Shown here piece after piece: positions 23,968 to 33,286 of a stretch of DNA of 64,000 bases. Made by a program: the position numbers and the translations under genes. The stretch comes from JANYCO01 sp031416415. Its GTDB lineage: Bacteria; Bacteroidota; Bacteroidia; Cytophagales; Cytophagaceae. The notes below the pieces were generated by a model, which saw only the letters and a list, made by a program, of their open reading frames with translations, was not told where the DNA came from and ran no database searches. The stretch lies in NCBI GenBank assembly GCA_031416415.1, contig JANOTP010000284.1, forward strand, positions 20,671 through 84,670, given 5' to 3'. How positions within the stretch are numbered: the first letter of the stretch is position 1; the number at the start of each line of letters is the position of its first letter.

Positions 23968-25113
23968 TTACCGACTCTTATAGCCAGCTCCTCGTTCTTC
24001 GGGTATAAAGCTAAGTTCTTGAAATAGGGTAGGAGAGCCATGCAACCATTTTTTGTTTTCTATTGTCTTAAGCCACATTGTTTTTATTTCATAGTTCGCT
24101 TCTACTCTAGTATCTCCCCAATAACCTTCTTTGTATGGAGCGCCCCACATAGGTTGTGCATCCCAATTGGCATTGATGTACGCTACAGATTTTATTACGT
24201 CTTTGTTTTTTTCTATGTAGTTAAAAAAAGGAACAAACCATTCATTCCAAATTTCTGCGGCTGTTTTCTTTTTAGTTCCCGCTCCTGAAGGTCCGTCTAA
24301 AATTCCGACAATATTTCTTTTTGTTAAATTTGCAATATCATACCCCTGAGGTGCCGACTCACTTACCATTACAGGTTTGTTATGGGCTCTGGCGAAGTTT
24401 AAAAGTTCGTCAGTTAATTCTGTTTGTTTTGCAGAAGAAAGAAACCAAGAATAGCCTACCCAATCTACGTATTCATCGCCAGGATACCAGTCATTAATAT
24501 CTTCATGTTTTCCTTCAATGATATCGTCTACAGGAGATGTACAAGCTTGCCATACTAGTGCACAGTTTTTCACTTGAAGAGAATCAAAAATATTTGAGAT
24601 GCGTTGAAATGCTTTTTTATAATCTGTTGGATCGTAGTGATTCCAATTTCCATCAAACTCATAGCCAATACGAAGGAATACTGGGCGATTTATATCTTTG
24701 ATCCATTTACCAATAATTTTGATCTGTATATCAAGTTTCCCCTCTGCTACATTCTTTTCTTGGTTTACCATATACAATCCAATTGCAAGCGTTGATTGTG
24801 TATAAGCAGGATTGGCAACAATGCACTGTGCACAGATGTCGCCTGAGCCGTAGTTGGTTTTCGAACTCAATCCCCCAAGAGAAGGTAAACTTGTATACGT
24901 AGTAACCCCCCCAGGTTTTATGGATATGTTATTTGTGTAGCCATTGTTATTAGGCGTTTCAAAACCACCTATAGCACCCATGTCTTGCCCTATGATTAAA
25001 AGTACTTTTCCTAAAGCAGGTTCGAATAGAGCTTTTTGTTGTGCATAGATGTCATTATTAGAGCATGATAGTAGTAGGACGCATATAAAGAATATTCGGT
25101 GTGGTAGTTTCAT
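23968..25113 (-). CDS. GH26-like glycoside hydrolase, lipoprotein
   Basis: 381 residues. Lipobox LLLSC with Cys17 predicts a lipoprotein. RPVFLRIGYEFDGNWNHY places a general acid/base at Glu152 and KPVMVSESAPQGYD a nucleophile at Glu252, about 100 residues apart on TIM-barrel strands 4 and 7, as in family GH26 (beta-mannanase and related). WVGYSWF between them fits as well. Beta-mannan, xylan or lichenan cleavage at the cell surface is possible. No SusCD pair or other CAZyme lies next to it. Separate from its neighbours by 209 bp upstream. Confidence 0.72.
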   Translation of the reverse strand: MKLPHRIFFICVLLLSCSNNDIYAQQKALFEPALGKVLLIIGQDMGAIGGFETPNNNGYTNNISIKPGGVTTYTSLPSLGGLSSKTNYGSGDICAQCIVANPAYTQSTLAIGLYMVNQEKNVAEGKLDIQIKIIGKWIKDINRPVFLRIGYEFDGNWNHYDPTDYKKAFQRISNIFDSLQVKNCALVWQACTSPVDDIIEGKHEDINDWYPGDEYVDWVGYSWFLSSAKQTELTDELLNFARAHNKPVMVSESAPQGYDIANLTKRNIVGILDGPSGAGTKKKTAAEIWNEWFVPFFNYIEKNKDVIKSVAYINANWDAQPMWGAPYKEGYWGDTRVEANYEIKTMWLKTIENKKWLHGSPTLFQELSFIPEERGAGYKSR

Positions 25114-25322
25114 GTTAGAAGTAGTTTACAAAGCTTATTTTTCAAAATCACTAAGTTTAAATAGTTATTTAATGAATTTAGCTATTAATGGCGAAAGAGA
25201 AAAGAAAGTAAGTGTAAAAAATACAAAAACTTTAAAATGTTTTTAAAAAAAATATTTTTTTGACCTAATTATTGAATATAATTATCTGTTAATAAAGTAT
25301 TTATATGTAATAAAGGGATAAA

Positions 25323-26087
25323 TTATATTTTCACACATTGCCCATCATAAGCAATACGAACATTCGAAGGCAAAGATCCTTCCACATGTCCATGTTTTCC
25401 CATTTGATGACTTAGGTGTGTTAAAAATGCTTTTTCAGGCTGTATTTTTTCTATGATCTCAAGAGCTTGTTGTAGCGAAAAATGTGAAATATGTTCTGTT
25501 TTTCTAAGTGCATTCAGAACTAGTACTTTTGTCCCCTTTATTTTAGAAAGTTCTTCGTCCGAAATAAAATTTGCGTCTGTTATATAGGTGAAGTCTTGAA
25601 TACGAAAACCAAACACAGGAAGTTTGTAATGCATTACTTCAATTGGTGTAATTTTAATTCCTTCAACATCAAACGGTGTATTTTCAATTTCATTAAGATC
25701 TATCAGTGGAACTCCTGGATATTTATTTTCAGTAAAGGCGTAAGAAAATTCTTTTTTGAGTGTCTCTAATACTCGTTTGTGTCCATACACTTGCATACTT
25801 TTTGCACCTTCTTTGTAATTGAAACCTCGCACATCGTCAAGACCAGCAGTATGGTCTTTGTGTTCATGGGTAAAAATAAGTGCATCTAGAGAAGTTATTC
25901 TTTCACGAAGAATTTGTTGGCGGAAATCTGGGCCTGAATCAAAAACAAAACTTTTCCCATCAACGTTAATATGTAGAGAAGTACGCAATCTTTTATCTCT
26001 AAAATCAAGAGAGGTGCATACTTCGCAAACGCAACCAAATACAGGGATTCCCTGTGAAGTCCCTGTTCCTAAAAATGTTACAATCAA
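25323..26087 (-). CDS. MBL-fold metallo-hydrolase, PhnP/RNase Z-like
   Basis: 254 residues. FTHEHKDH (72-79) is the HxHxDH metal site, SGPDFRQQ supplies the preceding strand, and further histidines lie in HISHFS and LTHLSHQMGKHGH. Cys19, Cys21 and Cys24 (GCVCEVC) resemble the structural zinc site of PhnP, a cyclic phosphodiesterase, so a phosphodiesterase is the best guess. The start is TTG (26087) within TTGA, which overlaps the stop of the upstream gene by 4 bp, so translation is coupled. Confidence 0.83.
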   Translation of the reverse strand: MIVTFLGTGTSQGIPVFGCVCEVCTSLDFRDKRLRTSLHINVDGKSFVFDSGPDFRQQILRERITSLDALIFTHEHKDHTAGLDDVRGFNYKEGAKSMQVYGHKRVLETLKKEFSYAFTENKYPGVPLIDLNEIENTPFDVEGIKITPIEVMHYKLPVFGFRIQDFTYITDANFISDEELSKIKGTKVLVLNALRKTEHISHFSLQQALEIIEKIQPEKAFLTHLSHQMGKHGHVEGSLPSNVRIAYDGQCVKI

Positions 26088-26359
26088 AGCGTAAGCTCGG
26101 TTTGGGTAAGTTCCAGATAGAGTTTTCTGTTTTTCTCTTTTAGTGACTCAGGATTTATTTCTATCTGACGTAATATTTCAATCAGTGCATTTATTTTTCC
26201 TTCAACAGTAAAATACTTGTTGACAACCGCCACATTGTTTTCTTTTAAAATACAATATCCTGCATGAAAACTTCCTTTTTCATATCTCAAAATATAAGAA
26301 GATTCAGCAAAGATGTCTTCAAGTTTATTCAGAAATTGTTGTGTGTATTTGATCTGCAT
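26084..26359 (-). CDS. Conserved hypothetical protein
   Basis: 91 residues, starting MQIKYTQQFLNKLEDIFAES, predicted to be an alpha/beta fold with strands HAGYCILKENNVAVVNKY and a helical C-terminal half. I recognise only that such proteins accompany the MBL hydrolase in Bacteroidota; function unknown. It overlaps the MBL gene by 4 bp and follows the lone receiver gene by 18 bp, so kinase, receiver, this protein and the hydrolase probably form one transcript. Confidence 0.7.
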   Translation of the reverse strand: MQIKYTQQFLNKLEDIFAESSYILRYEKGSFHAGYCILKENNVAVVNKYFTVEGKINALIEILRQIEINPESLKEKNRKLYLELTQTELTL

Positions 26360-26377
26360 AATTGAAATAGCTACTAC

Positions 26378-26752
26378 TTATTTTGTTTCAGTCAATCGTT
26401 TTACGGTATCAACAAGTTTGTCGAAATCCAATGGTTTGGCAAGAAAATCGTTAAAACCTGCGCTAGAAAAATCTTCTTCAGAATAATTTTTTGCATTACC
26501 AGTAATCGCAACAACGGGTATCATTGATTTTGTCTTGTCTGTCATGGAACGAATTTCTCTGATGCAAGCCATACCATCCATCTGAGGCATATTGATGTCC
26601 ATAAGAATAAGATCAAATGATTCAGTTTCCATTGATTTCAAAACTTCTTTACCATTTTTAACACTCTTAATGTCGAAATTTTGAAATTGAAGTATTTTTT
26701 TAGTTAGGTTTTGTATCACTGAGCTGTCCTCAGCCACTAAAACTTTTTTCAT
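26378..26752 (-). CDS. Stand-alone response regulator receiver domain
   Basis: 124 residues: acidic pocket VLVAEDS, phosphoacceptor Asp52 in LILMDINMPQMDG, Thr84 in AITGNA and Lys106 in LAKPLDF, with no output domain. It overlaps the end of the hybrid kinase gene by 23 bp, so they are translated together. It can serve as the terminal acceptor of the kinase's Hpt domain or as a phosphate sink; its sequence resembles the kinase's internal receiver. Confidence 0.92.
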   Translation of the reverse strand: MKKVLVAEDSSVIQNLTKKILQFQNFDIKSVKNGKEVLKSMETESFDLILMDINMPQMDGMACIREIRSMTDKTKSMIPVVAITGNAKNYSEEDFSSAGFNDFLAKPLDFDKLVDTVKRLTETK

Positions 26753-29700
26753 AAGTCAGGTTATTTAGTATTGGGTAGTAATAGGTTTTAAATTGATTAA
26801 ATGCTTCGTACAAAACATTAATATCTTCTGTAATATGTTCAAAATTACTTTGTTTAATATTACCCTCAATCAACTTTGCTTGTGATTCCATTTTGTTTAT
26901 TCCCAACGTTCCTGCAGTACCTTTGATGGTATGCATATGGGATTGAATATTTTTAAAATCACCGAAACTAAACATGTTTTTACATTCATCCAGTTGAGTA
27001 GTCGTTTCTACTTCAAATTCTTTATAAATGTTTATAAGGGTTTCTTTGTCTACAAAACCCATCATACTTTTTAATACTTCTTCACTTATGATGGAATTTC
27101 GCTGAATTACAGTCTGATCCTTATTAGTACTAATGTAGCCACTTTTCTCATTTAAATTCAGCTTTTCAGCTATCTTATTTATCAACACATCTGATTTTAT
27201 GGGTTTTGCGATATAATCATCCATGCCCGCAGCTAGAAATTTTTCACGATCTTCTTCCATTGCATAGGCTGTCATGGCAATTATAGGAGGGAGGTCAACA
27301 ATTCCTAGTTTCTTAATTTCTCGTGTTGCAGTAGTACCATCCATTTGTGGCATTTGAATGTCCATTAGAATCAAGTCGTATAGATTGTTTTTTACTTTTT
27401 CAATCGCCTCAAGCCCATTACTGGCAGTCTCTACGATACATCCAGCCTTCTTTAATATTTCAGTAGCGACCATTTGATTTACGTGGTTGTCGTCTACTAC
27501 TAATATTTTTGGAGTTGAATCTTTAAAACGATCGGTTATTGGAATTGTTTCTTCTGTATTATTTTTTTCTTCTGTTCCTCTTTTGCTTTCTTGTGCCTCA
27601 AACGTAAACCAAAAGGTACTTCCTTCATTAACGGTAGTGCGAACACCAATGTCACCGTTCATCATTTTACAAAGTTCTTTAGAAATAGCTAAGCCAAGCC
27701 CTGTGCCAGCGTATGATTTGGTAGAAGAATTATCTACTTGACTAAAATAATTAAAGAGCTTTTGAAGATTATCTTCAGAAATTCCAATACCTGTATCAGA
27801 AATTTCTACCCTTATCTTATTAACATTTTCTTTTTTATTTTCTAACGTAACGTTGATGGATACACTACCTTTTTCTGTAAATTTTATTGAATTAGAAGTT
27901 AGATTAGACAGTATTTGCAGTAACCTAGTTTCGTCGGCCAATAGATATTTCGGCACGTTACTAGCTATAGAATAATAAAGCTCCATGCCTTTTAAATGTG
28001 CCTGTTGATAGAAAAGAGAATGTAGTTTTTCTACTGTACTCTCCAGACTAATTGAAGTGAGTCGCAATTGCATTTTACCCGCCTCCATTTTAGAAAGATC
28101 CAAAATATCGTTGAGAATTCTTAATAGTGTTTCAGAAGACTTCTTTATTGTTAGGACATATTTGTGTTGTTCTTTGTTTAAGGGACTTTCAATCAATAAA
28201 TCGATCATCCCTATTACGCCATTCATAGGAGTCCTTATTTCGTGACTCATATTGGCGAGAAAACTTTCTTTTACTTTAAGTGATTTTTCAGCAATTTCTT
28301 TCGCCTTTAATAATTGTTCTGTAGCTTTCTTTAAAAAAGTAATATCACGGGCTACTCCTTCAATAGCAACAGGTTTTCGATCTTTATTGTAAATGAAACG
28401 AATATTGGAAATGGCTTGGATAACTGATCCATCGTTAAGTAAGAGTTTACTTTCGTAATTTTTTATAGAACCATGCATCAACAAACGTCTGATAATATTA
28501 AAATGTTTGTCTGTCCCTACGTAAAAATCTGTAATATTTTTACCAATAACTTCTTCTAGTGTAAATCCACTAATGTCGCATCCTGAAGGACTCATCATGG
28601 TAATTTTACCATAGATATCCGTTCTGTAATAAATATCTTGAAAGGATTCAAAAATATTTCTAAATTTTTCTTCACTTTCTTGAAGCGATAAGTCCGATTG
28701 TTTTTTCTCAGTTATATCATGAGAAATACCTGAAACTTCTTCAATTCTTCCATCGGGTAAGAAAATAGGATTTAGATAAGTCTCTCTCCATATTTCTTTC
28801 CCATTTTTTTTGCTACCTCTGGTTTCGTAATGTTGTGCTTTACCTTCAAAGGCTTCTTTATAATAATGATTTACTGAATCGTGATAATCATTATCAGAAA
28901 GCATTAAAATCTTAGGGTTTTCTGTTGTGAAATCTTGTTCAGGATAAATATGATATTTATTATAAATTGCTTCTGCGTAATTGTGGTTAAAAGAGGTAAG
29001 TCCTCTTGAGCGGTTTACTGACCATATCAAGTGCGAACTACTTTCAAAAATTGCATTAAGACGAGCGGTTTGAGCGATGATTTTCTCTTCGTTTCTTTTT
29101 CGTTCAATTACTAATGCAATTTGACCCGAGATAAAATCCAGTAACTCTAAATGTCTCTTTTTATATTTATTTCTATCACTATGGCTTTTTACGGCAATAA
29201 CTCCGATTGTTCTATTCTCAAGCTTTAAAGGTACCCCTAACCAAATTTTAGGCGCAGGTCCTAGGAGCTCAACCGTTTTTTCTTTTGCCAACAATAAAAT
29301 ATCTTCTTCATACAGGAAGGTAGGGTTTTCGCTAAACAGAGAGTATTCGGTTAACGCTTTCGATATTGGTCTAGAGAAAGTGGTATTCTTTTCGCCTTGT
29401 ATTTCGTCAACATAATAAGGGAAATTTAGCATGTTTTTATCCTTATCGTACAGCGCTACATGGAAGTTATTCACCGCTATCAATTCTTTTAATTCCATGT
29501 GAATATTATAGAGCAATTCCTCAAGATTATCAGACTCAATAGCAAGAGTAGAAATTTTGTAATAAAGTTTTTGAGCTCTTTCCGAACGCATATGTTCAGT
29601 ATTGTCATGAAAAATTGCTCTGAAAACGATCGGTATATCTTTGTCGTAGCGAACGTTTACACTGGCTATTACATTTATATTTCTTCCTGTTTTAGTAGTT

Positions 29701-30452
29701 AAAACGGTTTCGAATTTATCGTCTTTTTTACCTTCTAGAATATTGTTTAAGTGATCTAACGTATCTTCCAGATGGTCGGGGTGGATGATATCTCTGAAAT
29801 AAAGTTGAGGAATTTCTTCATCCGTATATTGAAAAATTTCTCTCCAGGCTTTGTTGACTAATTGTATATTGCCATTCAATGAAAAAAGTTGAATCAAGTC
29901 ATTCGCATTTTCAAAAAGATCTTTAAGGCGTTCATCTCCTTCTTTAAGCGCTTTTATTTTTTTCTTTTTTTCAGTAATGTCTTCGCCAATAAGTGTTGTG
30001 CCCGCAATATTTCCTTGGGAGTTGTTTTGGTAAACAATATTAAATCTTAGACTTTTTATGGTTCCATCTGAGGTTCTGATCTTCCTTTTAATTCTATTGA
30101 TCAAGTTACCCTGCTGGATAAGTTCTTGGAGTTCTCTATTGTCTTCTTCTACTTCTTCATCTATAGAAAGAAGTGTCCGCCAATCTTTACCTATTATTTC
30201 TTCTTTTTCCCAACCCGTAAATTCGAGAAAGGTATCGTTACAAAAAGTGATTTTATCTTCTTCGTTAATAGAAATGGCAAAGGCTCCAATTTGACCTAAA
30301 GCCTGCTGAAGTCTTTTTCCAGATTCTTGAAGAATAAGATCTTTCGTTCGTTGCTGATTTTCTAGGTCTTCAACTTTCAGTTTAAGAAAATTGATTTCAT
30401 CCAGATAGTGTTGTTGGTGATTATTATTTTCTGGGTTCACTTGCTTCTTCAC
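26730..30452 (-). CDS. Hybrid histidine kinase, PAS-PAS-GAF-PAS-PAS-HisKA-HATPase-REC-Hpt
   Basis: 1240 residues, start GTG. Order: coiled coil (1-50), PAS (about 50-165), PAS (177-290), GAF (300-455), PAS (460-585), PAS (593-705), HisKA with His737 in ANMSHEIRTPMNG, HATPase with LSNLTSNSIKF and DTGIGIS, REC with Asp1031 in LILMDIQMPQMDG, and Hpt with His1174 in MHTIKGTAGTLG. No membrane segment, so it senses something in the cytoplasm. All four relay sites are present. The 23-bp overlap with the downstream receiver implies one relay system. Confidence 0.95.
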   Translation of the reverse strand: MKKQVNPENNNHQQHYLDEINFLKLKVEDLENQQRTKDLILQESGKRLQQALGQIGAFAISINEEDKITFCNDTFLEFTGWEKEEIIGKDWRTLLSIDEEVEEDNRELQELIQQGNLINRIKRKIRTSDGTIKSLRFNIVYQNNSQGNIAGTTLIGEDITEKKKKIKALKEGDERLKDLFENANDLIQLFSLNGNIQLVNKAWREIFQYTDEEIPQLYFRDIIHPDHLEDTLDHLNNILEGKKDDKFETVLTTKTGRNINVIASVNVRYDKDIPIVFRAIFHDNTEHMRSERAQKLYYKISTLAIESDNLEELLYNIHMELKELIAVNNFHVALYDKDKNMLNFPYYVDEIQGEKNTTFSRPISKALTEYSLFSENPTFLYEEDILLLAKEKTVELLGPAPKIWLGVPLKLENRTIGVIAVKSHSDRNKYKKRHLELLDFISGQIALVIERKRNEEKIIAQTARLNAIFESSSHLIWSVNRSRGLTSFNHNYAEAIYNKYHIYPEQDFTTENPKILMLSDNDYHDSVNHYYKEAFEGKAQHYETRGSKKNGKEIWRETYLNPIFLPDGRIEEVSGISHDITEKKQSDLSLQESEEKFRNIFESFQDIYYRTDIYGKITMMSPSGCDISGFTLEEVIGKNITDFYVGTDKHFNIIRRLLMHGSIKNYESKLLLNDGSVIQAISNIRFIYNKDRKPVAIEGVARDITFLKKATEQLLKAKEIAEKSLKVKESFLANMSHEIRTPMNGVIGMIDLLIESPLNKEQHKYVLTIKKSSETLLRILNDILDLSKMEAGKMQLRLTSISLESTVEKLHSLFYQQAHLKGMELYYSIASNVPKYLLADETRLLQILSNLTSNSIKFTEKGSVSINVTLENKKENVNKIRVEISDTGIGISEDNLQKLFNYFSQVDNSSTKSYAGTGLGLAISKELCKMMNGDIGVRTTVNEGSTFWFTFEAQESKRGTEEKNNTEETIPITDRFKDSTPKILVVDDNHVNQMVATEILKKAGCIVETASNGLEAIEKVKNNLYDLILMDIQMPQMDGTTATREIKKLGIVDLPPIIAMTAYAMEEDREKFLAAGMDDYIAKPIKSDVLINKIAEKLNLNEKSGYISTNKDQTVIQRNSIISEEVLKSMMGFVDKETLINIYKEFEVETTTQLDECKNMFSFGDFKNIQSHMHTIKGTAGTLGINKMESQAKLIEGNIKQSNFEHITEDINVLYEAFNQFKTYYYPILNNLTYEKSFSG

Positions 30453-30466
30453 TTTACGTATCTAAA

Positions 30467-30474
30467 CAAATATA
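30467..30474 (-). promoter_or_regulatory. -7 element of the hybrid kinase operon
   Basis: TATATTTG on the minus strand ends 14 bp before the GTG start. It implies a very short leader. The -33 element is weak (no TTTG at 18-22 bp). Confidence 0.4.
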
Positions 30475-30671
30475 ATCAATAAAAGAGGCATTATCAAGAG
30501 AATAGATGGAAGAAATGTATGGGAATTAAAGTCAAAAAACGGCTAATTATACTCTATAAATGTTATAGATTTCGAGGTTAAATCAAATACTTTTCCTGAA
30601 TTATACAATTACATTTGCTACACAATCGTTTTTGACTTAAATTTAGCATTATTTGTTACCTAAATTACTCA

Positions 30672-31067
30672 ATGCAAGTACCCCATCTAATAGATCTTCA
30701 AAAAATAGGAGAAGAGGAAATAGGATATATTTCCGTAGCACAAGCTTTTTCGAATGTTCCGTTTGAAATTAAACGAGTTTACTGGACATACAATACTCCT
30801 GATTCTGTTGAAAGAGGAAATCATGCACATAAAAATTCACTTCAATTGCTAGTATGTTTGTCTGGTAAAATGAAAGTAAGTCTTGAAAGCAGAGAAGGTA
30901 AAATTTATGAATTTATTTTAGATGATCCCAATAAAGGATTATTTATGCCTCATTACTATTGGAGAAAACTTAAATTTTACAATAAAAGTATTAGCATCTG
31001 TTTGTCATCTCTGGATTTTGATGAAGATGATTATATAAGAGATTATCAAAATTTTTTAAATTCTTAA
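30672..31067 (+). CDS. FdtA/QdtA-like sugar 3,4-ketoisomerase or WxcM-like cupin
   Basis: 131 residues. The RGNHAH motif (48-53) and the following strands KMKVSLESREGK and GLFMPHYYWRKL are the signature of dTDP-6-deoxy-hexulose 3,4-ketoisomerases (FdtA, QdtA, TylM-like cupins). These reposition the keto group on dTDP-4-keto-6-deoxyglucose before amination. Alone, without rmlAB or an aminotransferase in the window. It heads a run of surface-glycan genes on the plus strand, with gaps of 75 and 50 bp and one overlap. Confidence 0.8.
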   Translation: MQVPHLIDLQKIGEEEIGYISVAQAFSNVPFEIKRVYWTYNTPDSVERGNHAHKNSLQLLVCLSGKMKVSLESREGKIYEFILDDPNKGLFMPHYYWRKLKFYNKSISICLSSLDFDEDDYIRDYQNFLNS

Positions 31068-31142
31068 TTCTATAATTCAAGTTATATTCTAGGATTTTTG
31101 AAGATTGAAAATGAAGCAACTATTTATATTCGGTAACGGTAA

Positions 31143-32321
31143 ATGAAAGGTAAACCTTATGTGTTGTTTTTACCAAAATGGTATCCTTGTCGCAACGATC
31201 CATTGAACGGCATATTTGTAAAAAGACATGGTAAAGCAATTACAGAATATCTTGATGTTGTTATTTTGTATGTTATTGTCGACGCTCACCTTAAAAATAC
31301 GCTGTACGAAAGGTTAGAGACGATAGAGGATGGAATGTTAACGCTACGGTATTATTTTAAAAAAACTATCACTGGGTTTTCTGTATTTGATAAAATTATA
31401 AAATTATTTTTATATACTTGGTGCTCTATTCTAGGCTACAGAAGAGTTTGTCAAATTAAAGGAGGAAAGCCTTTGTTAACACATGTTCATGTTTTTTTAA
31501 GACCAGCCATCATCGCCTATTATATTAAATGTTTGTATGGTGTTAAATTCATCGTTACGGAACATTGGACTGGTTATTTATCTGCCAGAAATGCCTATCA
31601 TGGCGTAGTGAGAAAATTGGTTACTTCGTTTATTGCGAAAAGGGCTTCTGCCATAGTACCTGTATCTGAAGCATTGAAGAATGCGATGGAGAAACATGGC
31701 ATTAAAAGTAATTACGTTATTGTTCCTAATGTTGTAGATACGGATAAATTTGATCGTATAACTGTAATGAATAATAATGTTGCGAGAATACTTTTTGTAG
31801 GAAGTATTATAGACGAACATAAAAATGTTTCTGGAATGCTCAACGTAATGATGCAATTGCGAAAAAAAAGAACTGATTTTAAGTTTATAATTATTGGAAC
31901 TGGTATAGATGAACAAAAGATACTAAATACTATTGAATCTAATAATTTAAAAACATATGTTGAGTTTTTGGGCTATATCCCAAACAACGATCTTCCAGTT
32001 CATTATTCAAATGGAAGTTTTATGATTATGTTTAGTCAATTCGAAATTCAACCTACGGTTTTATTAGAAGCCATGTCTTGTGGATTGCCTGTTATAGCAC
32101 CTGATGTTGGAGGGATTTCTGAAATTATAAATAATAAAAATGGGTTTCTTATAAAACCCAATGATACTAAAGATCTTGAAGAGAAACTTAGTATGATGTT
32201 GGATAATTATAAAACTTATGATACCATTCAAATAAGAACTACTATTATAAATAGATTTTCTAATAAACAGGTTGGGAAGGCTTTTTATGATTTATATTCG
32301 GAAGTAAACAAAATAAAATAA
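31143..32321 (+). CDS. Glycosyltransferase, GT4 type
   Basis: 392 residues. The C-terminal Rossmann domain shows VGSIIDEHKNVSGML (donor-site loop), IIGTGIDEQKI and the nucleotide-sugar binding block SQFEIQPTVLLEAMSCGLPV with DVGGISEI, equivalent to the E-x7-E motif of GT4 retaining transferases. The N-terminal half (LPKWYPCRNDPLNGIFVKRH) is the acceptor domain. It adds a hexose to a surface polysaccharide or O-antigen. Sugar and acceptor unknown. Confidence 0.85.
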   Translation: MKGKPYVLFLPKWYPCRNDPLNGIFVKRHGKAITEYLDVVILYVIVDAHLKNTLYERLETIEDGMLTLRYYFKKTITGFSVFDKIIKLFLYTWCSILGYRRVCQIKGGKPLLTHVHVFLRPAIIAYYIKCLYGVKFIVTEHWTGYLSARNAYHGVVRKLVTSFIAKRASAIVPVSEALKNAMEKHGIKSNYVIVPNVVDTDKFDRITVMNNNVARILFVGSIIDEHKNVSGMLNVMMQLRKKRTDFKFIIIGTGIDEQKILNTIESNNLKTYVEFLGYIPNNDLPVHYSNGSFMIMFSQFEIQPTVLLEAMSCGLPVIAPDVGGISEIINNKNGFLIKPNDTKDLEEKLSMMLDNYKTYDTIQIRTTIINRFSNKQVGKAFYDLYSEVNKIK

Positions 32322-32371
32322 AAACATCGTTACTAGTTGCAGTCTCGAAAGAATAGTGAACGAGTCAATTA

Positions 32372-33286
32372 ATGATTAACTATATAAAGCATAAAGATAT
32401 TGACCGCATCAAATGGGATGCACTTATTGATAGAGCGCTCAATAAGAATATCTATGTCTATACGTGGTACTTAGATTTAGTATGTGCTGGGTGGGATGCT
32501 ATGATCGAAGACGATTATGTTTCTGTAATGCCCGTAACCAAAGGACGGAAATTTTTTTTTAATTATGTTTACCAACCTATGTTTACCCAGCAGTTGGGAG
32601 TTTTTTCGGATAAAGTAATTACACAGTCTTTAGTAGATTCTTTTCTTAAATTGCTGATTAAAAAATTCAATTATATAGAATTAAATCTCAATTATTCGAA
32701 TATTTATGTATACGAAGGGTTCACTTATAAAGAAATGATTAATTATGAAATTGATCTTAATAAATCATTTTTAGAAATTAAGAAAGGCTATAAATTGGAT
32801 AATAGATGGCAAGTTAAAAAATCTCATCTGAATAACTTATCTATAGAAAAAACTAAGGAAGTGCTTCCTACGATAGTTATGTTTCAAAAAAACAAAGGAC
32901 ATATTTATACCAATATTAAACAAAAAAATTACGACACATTACAAAAGCTTACCAGTTCGTTGATTCAACAAAACAAAGCAGAAGTATGGCATGTTATTGA
33001 TGAGAAAGGAACTGTATTAGTTGGAGCTTTTTTCTTTATATTCCAAGACAGAATCGTATTTTCGTTTTCCGGACGAACCGAAGAAGCAAGAGACAAAAAA
33101 GCTATGTATTTTTTATGTGATAACGTATTAGAAGAATATTCAGGTAAAAATATACTATTTGATTTTGCAGGATCTAATGATCCTGGTGTAGGGAATTTTT
33201 ATAAAAGTTTTGGTGCTGAAGAAAAAAAATATTTACGTATAACAAGAAATAATTTACCCTTTTACATCAAATGGCTAAAAAGATAA
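32372..33286 (+). CDS. FemAB/GNAT-like transferase in polysaccharide cluster
   Basis: 304 residues, predicted double-GNAT fold. KNIYVYTWYLDLVCAGWDAM and PMFTQQLGVFSD in the first half and LVGAFFFIFQDRIVFSFSGR then FDFAGSNDPGVGNFYKSFGA in the second are patterns seen in Bacteroidota proteins next to glycosyltransferases, related to FemAB/BioF2-like acetyl- or aminoacyl-transferases. Probably decorates the glycan or a sugar precursor. It overlaps the next glycosyltransferase by 16 bp. Confidence 0.65.
   Translation: MINYIKHKDIDRIKWDALIDRALNKNIYVYTWYLDLVCAGWDAMIEDDYVSVMPVTKGRKFFFNYVYQPMFTQQLGVFSDKVITQSLVDSFLKLLIKKFNYIELNLNYSNIYVYEGFTYKEMINYEIDLNKSFLEIKKGYKLDNRWQVKKSHLNNLSIEKTKEVLPTIVMFQKNKGHIYTNIKQKNYDTLQKLTSSLIQQNKAEVWHVIDEKGTVLVGAFFFIFQDRIVFSFSGRTEEARDKKAMYFLCDNVLEEYSGKNILFDFAGSNDPGVGNFYKSFGAEEKKYLRITRNNLPFYIKWLKR

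Noticed and set aside
25049..25246. 65-codon plus-strand frame in the gap upstream of the GH26-like gene
   Set aside because: Partly antisense to the GH26 signal peptide, no family resemblance, AT-rich random composition.
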